From Dipteronia dyeriana (lineage: Eukaryota; Streptophyta; Magnoliopsida; Sapindales; Sapindaceae), in the NCBI GenBank assembly GCA_032871835.1, contig CM065298.1, positions 71,142,154 through 71,206,153 of the forward strand: a DNA stretch of 64,000 bases, in the 5' to 3' direction. Both the position numbers and the translations under genes were made by a program. A model generated the notes under the pieces. That model made no database searches. It was given only the letters and a program-made list of their open reading frames with translations, and was not told where the DNA came from. Of the stretch, positions 11,668-20,835 are shown in pieces. The first letter of the stretch is position 1; every line of letters begins with the position of its first letter.

Positions 11668-13560
11668 ATGAGTGGAAACGGTGGTAGTCGTGAGGGAGCC
11701 TCAAGCACAAGACCCCCTTTACTCAATGGGGTGAACTATGCTTCTTGGAAGGGCAAGATGGAAGCCTATATTTGTCAAATATATGACCATGCTTGGATGG
11801 CTATTGAAGAAGGGTATACTCCTCCAACAATGACCTCTGACGATGGTGTAGAAGTTCTTAAGTCTAAGTCTGGTTGGAGTACTCAAGAGTTTGAAGCATC
11901 CAAGTGGAACAACAAGGCTATGAATGCCATCCTTTGCACCGTGGATGATAATCAATACAAGTTGGTCCAAAACACTAGGATCGCAAAGGAGGCTTGGGAC
12001 ATTCTTCAAAAGGCACATGAGGGAACCGAGGTAGTCAAGGACTCAAAGCTCCAAGTCCTCCAAATGCAATTTGAGATTATTAGGATGGAGGAGCATGAAT
12101 GCTTCAATGACTTTCAAGTGAAGTTGATAGATGTCGTCAACCAAAGCCATCAACTTGGTGACCCATATTCGGATAGAAGAGTCAAGCAAAAAATTATGAG
12201 GTCACTTCCATCAAGGTTTGAATCAAAGGTGACGGCACTCGAAGAGAACAGTGAATACAAGAATATAAATCCAAGTTAAGTCATAAAAAGACTTCTAGCT
12301 TAAGAGTCAAGATAGAACACCACACCCACACCTCCGAAGAAGCAAAAGAGCATTGCCTTGAAGACCACCAAGGTTGAAGAAGATGAGGAGGACTTGGATG
12401 AAGAAATGACCCTCATGGTTAAAAGATTCAAGAAATTCATGAAGTTTGAAAGGAAAGGATTTGGGTCCTAGGGAAAGGAAGTGAAGAAGAAAACTCCTTT
12501 CAAGAAGATGGAAAAATCTCAAGAAAGTGACTCTAAGAAGGGCATTCGATGTTATGAATGTAGTGGCTTTGGTCACATTGCTCTAGAATGTGCAAATTTA
12601 AAGAAAAAAAAAAGAAAAAGGGGAAGGCAATGGCAGGCACTTGGAGCGATAGTGAAGACTTAGAAGAGGAAGAAAAATCTTCGGATGACGAAGACAGAGT
12701 TGTAAACTTCATTGCCTTCACAACATCTTATAATGGCAAGGAAGTTATAAGTGACAAGGAAGAAGTAAATTACTCTAGTGATGAGAGTACCTCTTCTAAC
12801 TCTAGGTTTGAGATTGATGAGGAAATGGACTATTTAGACTTCATGAAGTTTTTTGAAAAGTCTAGATTGAAAAAGAAGAAGGGGATTCAAGGGTTGAAAA
12901 AGGAGAATCTAGAGTTGACTTTTAAGATTACCAACTTGAGTGAGAGGGTAAAGAGTGGAAAAGAGTTAAAAGAGAGCTTAAAGTTGAAGCTTGTGATCAC
13001 TAAGAAGAGTGAAGAAAACTTGAAGATTGAGCTTAAGGAAGCGAAAGAATTGGTTGCTAAGATGACATTCGGAACCGAGAGACTTGACAAGATTCTATCA
13101 TGTGGGAAGAGTCCTAGTGATAAAATGGGCTTAGGATATGTAGAAGGCAAGGATGCCACTTCCTTGAAGAAGACCAACTTTATCAAGAGTCTAGAGGATA
13201 AAGAGGTTCAAGGCTCACCCCAACAAATGAGATCTAATGAAGTTGATGAATCATCAAAGCAAGCTCAAATGAAGGCTAAAACAAAGTCTCAAGCTAAAGC
13301 TCATCCATCAATGGCTAGAACTCATCAAACAAGACCTCAACTTCCAAAGAGCTCTCAAAGTCAACAAAGGATTTTTAACCCACAACAAAGAAGAGATTCG
13401 GCTCAACACCAAAGGACAACTCAAAGGAAAAGGAAGTCTTCCATGCTTGCACAAGGATATGGTATGAATTCTTATTTTACTCCCATTTTGTTATTATTGT
13501 GGTGTTAAAGGTCACATAAGACTGAATTGTTTTAAATTTATTAAGGTATGTCGTTTTGAA
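11668..13560 (+). pseudogene. gag of the SIRE-like copia element
   Basis: The likely start is the ATG at 11668 (MSGNGG), as in the fragment at the window start. Frame 1 runs to a TAA at 12277; further stops fall at 12301, 12313 and 12468. The first CCHC knuckle (CYECSGFGHIALEC) lies at about 12550-12590. A long acidic and lysine-rich coiled-coil segment occupies about 12620-13200, followed by a QTRPQLPKSSQSQQ-type basic tail. A second CCHC knuckle (CYYCGVKGHIRLNC, 13489-13530) is present but one frame off. Gag would form the particle and bind RNA. Two knuckles and a coiled coil fit SIRE-lineage gags. Clearly inactive. Confidence 0.85.
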
Positions 13561-13563
13561 AGC

Positions 13564-16500
13564 ATGTTTGAGAAGAATATGCTTAGAAGAGCCAAATTGC
13601 ATGCACCTAGGAATTTTAGAGAAAATGAACCCATGGCTCCTAGAAATAGTAATATTGCATCTAGGTGGACTAGAAGAGATGAATATTGTTGTAATGTGGC
13701 TCAAGTAGCCTTGAAAGCCAAAGCCATCAATACTTGGTACCTTGATAGTGGGTGTTCTAGGCACATGACCGGAAACAAGAGGTTCTTTGAAACTCTTGTG
13801 ATGGATGTTGGTGGATTTGTCACCTTTGGTGATGGTTCACGCAATAAGGAAAAGGAAACATATCTATCCCCAGTTTGCCTTCCTTGCCTAATGCTTTGTA
13901 TGTAGATGGCTTACAAGCCAATCTTATTAGCATATCACATTTATATGATGAAGGGTTTTCGATTATGTTTGGCAAAGTTGATTGCTCTATTCTAAGAGAA
14001 GATGGACAAGTTCTATTGAAAGGCAAGAGATCAAGTGACAATTGTTATTGTCTTGATTCAAATGGCATCTCTTGTAATTTGTCTAGTTGTGATCAAGTTG
14101 AATTGTGGCATCAAAGGTTAGGTCATATGAATTTCAAAGATTTGAGAGTTCTTGAGAGGTTGAATGTTGTGAGAGGTCTTCCCAAGTTTGAAAAGAGGAT
14201 TGAGGGAGTTTGTGGACCTTGTCAACAAGGAAAGCAAACTAAGAGTGTGCATAAGAAGGGTAAGTATCTTGCCACTAAGGAGCCACTAGAGCTTCTTCAT
14301 ATGGACCTTATAGGTCCCATGCAAACCGAGAGTCTTAGTGGCAAGAGGTACATCTTTGTGTATGTTGATGATTTTTCTAGATTTAAATGGACCTACTTTC
14401 TTAGAGAAAAATCTGAAACTTTTGAAAATTTTAAAATGCTTTGCACTAAAATTCAAAATGAGAAGGATTCTCAAATAAAATGCATTAAGAGAATTAGAAG
14501 TGACCATGGGAGAGGATTTGAAAATGCTTGCTTTGAAAACTTTTGTGATAGTCTTGGCATCTCCCATGAGTTCTCGGCTCCTCGAACTCCTCAACAAAAT
14601 GGGGTAGTAGAAAGGAAGAATAGGGTCCTCCAAGAGATGGCCCGTGTGATGTTGTTTAGCAACAATGTGCTAAGGAACCTTTGGGCCGATGCCGTCAATA
14701 CGGCTTGTTATATAGGCAATAGAGTTTTTCCTAGGCCCGGAACTAGGCAAACCTCCTATGAATTATGGAAGGGTAGGAAGCCAAATGTTAACTACTTCCA
14801 CTCATTTGGAAGCAAGTGCTACATTCTAAATAACCGTGATCAACTTGGCAAGTTTGATGCTAAGAGTGATGAGGGGATTTTCATTGGCTATGCCCTAAAT
14901 ATTAAGGCCTATAGAGTTCTTAATTTGAAGACTCGAAGTGTCATGGAATCATCTAATGTGGTCATAGATGATTGTAGGCCTAAGGTTAGTAATCATGATG
15001 AGGAGGTTAGTATGTTTGATGATTCTCCCTTGGAGAAGATTGGTGAGACTTCAAGTAATGAAAAGTCAAATCTTGAAAAAGAGGTCTCTCAATCTCTTGA
15101 TAGAGATCCTACTTTGGACTCCAAGGAACCCACTCATTGGGTTAGACATCTCTACAACAAGAGTGACATTCTTGCAGATGTGAATAAGGAGGTTAGGACT
15201 AGGCGTCAATTAGCCAATCAAATTAGCTATACTTGCTACACCTCTCAAATTGAACCCAAAAAGGTTGATGAAGCCTTAAGTGATGAGTTTTGGGTTTTTG
15301 CTATGCAAGAAGAGCTAAACCAATTTGAAAGAAATGAGGTTTGGACTCTAGTTCCTAGACCTAAGAACACTAATGTGATAGGCACCAAGTGGGTCTATAG
15401 GAAAAAATCCGATGAGGATGGCAACATTGTGCGGAACAAGGCTAGACTTGTAGCACAAGGGTACTCTCAAATTGAAGGTATCGACTTTGAGGAGACTTTT
15501 GCTCCCGTTGCCCCGATTAGAGTCCATTAGACTTTTCTTATCCATATCTTGTGTGCATAAGTTTAAATTGCATCAAATGGATGTTAAGAGTGCCTTCCTC
15601 AATGGCTTCTTACAAGAGGAAGTGTTTGTTGAGCAACCCAAGGGGTTTGTGGATCCACACCACCCCAATCATGTTTATTGCCTCAAGAAGGCACTATATG
15701 GGTTGAAACAAGCACAGAGGGCTTGGTATGAGCGCCTCACTCTTATCTTGTCGACAATGGCTAATCTAGAGGAAGTGTTGACAAGACTTTGTTCATCAAG
15801 TGCACTAAAGATGAGCTATTTGTAGCTCAAATTTATGTTGATGACATCGTTTTTGGTTTCACCAACAACCTGAAAGTTAAACAATTTGTTGATGTCATGA
15901 CTCATGAGTTTGAAATGAGCATGGTTTGTAAACTAAATTACTTCCTAGGCTTGCAAGGATGCAAGTGGGAAAAGTGTGGATCAAAACCTATATTGGGGCA
16001 TGATAGGGAACTTGCTATACTTGAGGGCGAGTAGGCCCGATATAGCCTTTAGTGTTTATGTGTGTGTTAGGTACAAAGTCAATCCTAAGGAATCTCATCT
16101 CTCCTCCGTGAAGAGAATCATTCGATATGTGAGTGGGACATCCAATTATGGGATATGGTACTCTTTTGACACTAATGCTAGCTTAGTTGGCTTTAGTGAT
16201 GCAGATTGGGTAGGTAATTATGATGATAGGAAGAGTACATCGGGTGGATGCTTCTTCCTAGGGAACAATCTTGTGTCATGGTTTTGCAAGAAGCAAAATT
16301 CCATATCCTTATCCTTATCCAAAACCGAGGCCGAGTATATAGCCGTTGGGAGTGCTTGCACACAACTTCTATGGATGAAGCAAATGCTTGTGGATTATGG
16401 CTTTGAGCAAGGTACTCTAACCCTTTATTGGGATAACATGAGTGCCATTAATATTTCAAAAAATCATGTCCAACATTCTAGAACCAAGCATATTGATATT

Positions 16501-16668
16501 AGATATCATTTCATTAGAGAGCTAGTTGAGAGCAAATGCATTGCACTTGAACATGTGGGCACAAATGATCAACTAGCAGACTTGTTTACTAAGCCATTAG
16601 ATCTACTAAGTTTAAATATCTTAGTAGGTCTACTGAGATTTGTCAAATGCATTGATGAGTTTTGGTGA
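13564..16668 (+). pseudogene. pol of the SIRE-like copia element
   Basis: Domains in order: aspartic protease with WYLDSGCSRHMTG (13735-13775); GAG-pre-integrase LWHQRLGHMNF (14104-14136) with CGPCQQGK; integrase core with HMDLIGPM, IRSDHGRGFEN and PQQNGVVERKNR (14300-14620), carrying the D-D-E residues; RT starting at WVYRKK (about 15390), with QMDVKSAFLNG (15573-15605) and YVDDIVFG (15834-15857); RNase H with SDADWVGN, KTEAEY and YWDNMSA (16195-16445). Frameshifts occur near 13880, 15510 and 15780. Near 15955 the sequence jumps from FLGLQ to CKWEKCGSK, which implies a deletion between RT and RNase H. The integrase block (13875-15530) is still open. Confidence 0.9.
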
Positions 16669-17856
16669 TTGACCCCAAATGTGGAGGAGCTCAAGCAAAG
16701 AGAGCGAACTTGCATTTCAATATAATAAGCAAATAATTGTTCAATTTTATGGTCTTTAATTAATTGTTTGAGTATCTTAGGTGCATATATTATTATATGA
16801 ATTTTTATCTAATAAGTGTGTTTTTGCCTTATTTGAAATTCATGTCTCATTTGTGTTAAAACATGTATTTTTGGACTAAGAAACTTGATTGGAAAGTACA
16901 TTTGATTGACTCAAAGTTTATCTCCATGTTTATGAAAACTTGATTTTGACATGCTTAAATTGGTATGCATGATGAATTTATTGAATGCTTTAAAATGATT
17001 GCATATTTGTATGAGAGTGACTTTTGAGACTTCAATCAATAATAATATTGTATCCATTTCCAGGATTTCACAATCCAGTAGTCTCTCTCTCTTTACTTTA
17101 CTTGTTGAACAAGACTATTATCATACGGACATTTCCCCCGTAAAAATCTAAAAGTGCGCAATAGTTGCTCATGTCTTGTTTAGCTTGTAAAGCTTGATAG
17201 TTGCTCTTATCTTTTGTTAAACTATATCTTTTTTTTCCATTGACAAATTGGTGCAAATTGGTTTGACTTCTCTTGGAACCTCGTGTGTTTTTTTCCTTTG
17301 CCAAATACCATGCTTTTGGAAGTTGATGTTGCATGTATTTTATTCAAGGCAATCTTTTCACACATATTCCAAAAATCAAACTTCCTTGAATTTCTCTCTC
17401 TTAATTAAATTGCATAAAGTTATTGTATATGATTATGCATTTACATTGCAAATATCTCTCTTTGCTAAAGCGTCCCGGTTGGGGAATACTCCTTTGCCTA
17501 TCTTGTGACAAAAAGGGGGAGTAATGTTGGATTTAGGGGGAGTTTGTGTTGCTTTTGCATATAAAGGGAGAATCCCGTTTTTAGGGGGAGATGACTCTTT
17601 TAGGGGGAGCTTTTGCATGTGCATTGTTGATTACATGTCACTTGTTTCTATTTCATACAAATTGCGCTTTTTTATTTATCTTGATCACCTCACATACACT
17701 TGTCTTGGAAAGTGTAGTTGTTTGTTTTGTAGAAGATTTAGCTTTAGGTATATCTTTGTAATATATAATGTGTTTGTTGACCTATTGTTGTTTTTATTTT
17801 TGTGAGGATACTTTGTGAGTGAGTGGTTTTGTCACGAAATAGCCAAAGGGGGAGAT
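16669..17856 (+). other. 3' untranslated region of the SIRE-like element with G-rich tracts and polypurine tract
   Basis: No protein-like frame is seen; in particular there is no envelope-like ORF as in some SIRE elements. A run of purine/G tracts (AAAAGGGGGA at 17511, TTAGGGGGAG at 17533, 17581 and 17600, AAAGGGAG at 17563) precedes the true polypurine tract AAAGGGGGAGA at 17845-17855, which abuts the 3' LTR and primes plus-strand synthesis. Confidence 0.8.
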
Positions 17857-18657
17857 TGTTAGTTCCTCGGTTTTTGATTGGCTTATTTCGATTGACAAAC
17901 CACATTTGGGGATAGTTATGTAAGGGGAGTTTAGGTCGTCTTTGCTCGTGATCAAGTTCAAGCTTTAAAGGCATATCACTTGTTTAACTCTTTGAAGAGA
18001 TTTAGTTGCACACACACGAACATGCATTTGTATTGACATGCATTTATTCCTTGTTTCTCAATGCTCATGTATGCATTCCTTCACAATCGCACTTGCACTT
18101 CATGTATTTTTTTTTTGCATCTATGATTGCATTTATGTTTCCATGATCATGTATTGCTTTTAATCATATGATTACTTATTGTGTGCATTGAGTTAGATTT
18201 GGTTTGGTTATTTTGAGTAATGTGTCTAGTTTCAAAAGAATGGTTTTCAATGATTTAAGTATTTTTCAAAACTGACCTTTGTATGGTCTTGTTATCATAA
18301 CATTTTATACATTGTTTCAAAATGAGGTTTAAAATTTTCTGTACAAACAAGACACCCATACCTTTCCAACGGTATATTATTCGTAATATTTCATGACTGT
18401 TTGGATTGGTTTTGAAATCTTCAAAAGTGACCATAAAAAATAGGGCATCTATGTTGTTGTTCGTTTCTGACCTTTGGTCACTCATTTGACCATAACTTTT
18501 TCTATAGTCATCCAAATCACATTTTGTTAATTAAAGTAGAAAGTAGACTTCCATACATTTCCAACGGTATAATATACAAAAGGTTTCGAATTCGTTTGGT
18601 CACGTTTTGATATACTTGAATTTCAAGGTGGAGTGCTGAGAGCAGATTTCACTCAAC

Positions 18658-18810
18658 GTTTCGCCCCCTCCAGGGGCGAAACCAACAATGAAAATTATGG
18701 CAGCCCTTTTCGCTCCCAAAATTTTCGCCCCTTCAAGAGGCGAAACCAGCAGTGAAAATTGTGGCAGCCCTTTTAGCTCCCAAACTTTTCGCCCCCTCAA
18801 GGGACGAAAC
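18658..18810 (+). repeat. Three hairpin motifs in the 3' LTR
   Basis: At 18658-18682, arms GTTTCGCCCC and GGGGCGAAAC are perfect 10-base inverted repeats around a 5-base loop. Two weaker copies (CGCCCCTTCAAGAGGCG and CGCCCCCTCAAGGGACG) follow at about 18724 and 18790, spaced about 62-66 bases, each preceded by GGCAGCCCTTTT-CTCCCAAA sequence. The 5' LTR has fewer copies. Confidence 0.85.
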
Positions 18811-19428
18811 AAGAGGCGAAAAACCTGTTTGGGCAAAAACGTCTTTTCTTTTGCAGCTCGTTTTTACACCTTATATATTTCATCTTCTTTCCAAATCATA
18901 CCTAGAGCTCTGAAATTGAATCCCCAAAAGAGAGAAATTGAATCCTAGAGAGAGAGAGCTCTAAGAACTTATTTTTTACTCAACCAAACTTCAGATCACA
19001 ATCATCAAGCATCATCAAGCGTCTTTCAAGCATGGGTCTCTTGTTTGCTCATGACTAGGTATTCTCTACATGCTCTAAACTTCATAGTTTCATTATTAAG
19101 ACATGTATACCTAGGGTTTTAGTCTTTACTGCATATTAAATGCTTGCTTGGATGTTTAATTACTTTTATGACATGCTTGTGTATTGATTGTTGGTTGAGA
19201 TGCATTAATTTTGTGATAGCTAGAACTTAAGACGTTTTTACTCTTCTAGCTAATTATTCTTGCCTTTGCATTTAGAACATTGATATCTATGATTTGCTTT
19301 AATTATCATTATTAATCCTAGATAAGCATGAATGTCTTGACCTAGCAAGGATTTACATATTCACTTAGGTTGTCATTATCTCTTCATTGTTGATTAAGCT
19401 TGTGGCATTGTGATTAGTGCACAAAGTA

Positions 19429-20220
19429 GGTGATCCAAAATCACTATAAAGGCCCGCTGGATAAAGTGAAAGGGTTAGTAACTGGAGGGTTAGACGGGAG
19501 GTCAACCTAGGTTGTAAACTTTCTCTCAATAGTGGATTTTGAGGATCGAGTGTGGCGCACTAAACAGCCCGTGATTTTTCACATTTGGAGGGTTTCCAAG
19601 TATATATTACTGTTGTTATTGTTTCATGTTTGTTATCTTTTAATTAAACACTTAGTAGAATTTGGTAGAATTGATAATATTGAACACTTAATGGTGATCC
19701 AAAATCACTATTAAGGTCCGCTAGATAGAGTGAAAGGGTTAGCAACTGGAGGGTTAGACGGGAGGTCAACCTAGGTTGTAAACTTTCTCTCAATAGTGGA
19801 TTTTGAGGATCGAGTGTGGCACACTGAACAGCCCGTAGTTTTTCCCATTTATAGGTTTTCCACGTATATATCGTGCTGTTATTGTTTCATGGTTGTTATC
19901 TTTTAATTGAACACTTAGTAGAATGGGGTAGAATTGATAATATTGAACACTTAATGGTGATCCCAAATCACTATTAAGGTCCGCTGGATAGAGTGAAAGG
20001 GTTAGTAACTGGAGGGTTAGACGGGAGGTCAACCTAGGTTGTAAACTTTCTCTCAATAGTGGATTTTGAGGATCGAGCGTGGCTCACTGAACAGCCCGTA
20101 GTTTTTCCCATTTAGAGGGTTTCCACGTATATATTGCTTGTTGTTATTGTTTCATGTTTGTTATCTTTTAATTGAACACTTAGTAGAATGTGATAGAATT
20201 GATAATATTGATTAGAATGT
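19429..20220 (+). repeat. 264-base tandem triplication within the 3' LTR
   Basis: The block starting GGTGATCCAAAATCACTAT, and including GTTAGACGGGAGGTCAACCT and GTGGATTTTGAGGATCGAG, occurs at 19429, 19693 and 19956, so the period is 263-264 bases. The 5' LTR has a single copy near 11176. Confidence 0.9.
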
Positions 20221-20597
20221 GATAGAATTGATAATATTGATTAATTCGTAAATTTGGTAATCTATCGAATTAAAACCTATTCATCCCCCCAAGGGAATTT
20301 CAGAGTAAATTGGTTTTTTTGACACTTGTCCTAGGGTCTTGGGTTGGATAAATTTTTGTGATCCCCACCCTTCTAGGTTATAGACACACACTGTCTAGGG
20401 AATTTCATGAAAAATTGGTTTTTTTGACACTTGTCCCATGACATGGGACAAGTTGTCCAAGGATTTTGGATGAGATAAGTTTTTGTGATTTTTGTCTCAC
20501 CTTATCCCGTCTGTCTCATGTTATGGACGCGTCAAACGTGAGATAAAAACAAATTGTCTCACTTTGTTCTGTCATGTCCCACATACCAAACGTACCC

Positions 20598-20835
20598 ATT
20601 ATGTATAATCATGGATTTAATTAATTAATTCTTTTGAGACTTCCAACGTATTCCAATACTGAAAAGTAAAAAAAATCTTTTTTTAGAAAAAAAGAGTAAG
20701 AAATAAAATTTTAAAATGCAGTTGATCAGACACCTAAATCAAATAAATAAATTTAAAATTGGTTTTTCAAAATCCAAAATTTTAATAAATGACAGGGTTT
20801 CAACGGTCGAATTACATTGAGAGAGAGAGAGATGA
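20598..20835 (+). promoter_or_regulatory. Short upstream region and 5' leader of SLX1
   Basis: Only about 240 bases separate the transposon end from the SLX1 reading frame. It is AT-rich, then passes into a GA repeat (20818-20860). An ATG at 20832 opens a 10-codon frame that ends at TGA and is out of frame with SLX1. I see no clear TATA box. The promoter may therefore lie partly inside transposon sequence. Confidence 0.5.

Larger units (their letters stand above)
9868..20302 (+). mobile_element. SIRE-like Ty1/copia retrotransposon, defective
   Basis: It has two LTRs beginning TGTTAGTTCCTCG, a tRNA-Met primer binding site, gag, pol in copia order (protease, integrase, RT, RNase H) and a polypurine tract before the 3' LTR. 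The long gag with a coiled-coil tail and two zinc knuckles suggests the SIRE/Maximus lineage. Flanks GGGTA (9863-9867) and GAGTA (20303-20307) may be a decayed target duplication. A second LTR-end copy at 20407 makes the right boundary ambiguous. Stops, frameshifts and an internal deletion in the RT/RNase H region make it immobile. Confidence 0.88.
17857..20407 (+). repeat. 3' LTR of the SIRE-like element (expanded)
   Basis: Starts TGTTAGTTCCTCGG. It is about 0.8-0.9 kb longer than the 5' LTR because a 264-base block is present three times (starts near 19429, 19693 and 19956) and about 190 bases missing from the 5' copy are kept. It has two candidate ends, GGGAATTTCA at 20302 and again at 20407, separated by a piece that resembles the flanking sequence. 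The LTR carries promoter and polyadenylation signals in active elements. Confidence 0.85.
8978..20597. mobile_element. Putative terminal-inverted-repeat element split by the copia element
   Basis: The left end reads GGGTGTGTTTGACAC, followed by GGGACAGGACAAGGTGAGAC. The right end, reverse complemented, reads GGGTACGTTTGGTATGTGGGA, followed by CATGACAGAACAAAGTGAGAC. The two align over about 45 bases as imperfect terminal inverted repeats. Its own sequence is 8978-9867 on the left and about 20303-20597 on the right, with no transposase visible, so it would be a non-autonomous element of roughly 1.2 kb. Internal copies of GGACAAGT/ACTTGTCC lie near the right end. The target duplication is unclear. 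Confidence 0.5.

Noticed and set aside
16669..17856. Possible envelope-like ORF of a SIRE element
   Set aside because: No frame longer than about 90 codons and no transmembrane pattern. The region is non-coding.
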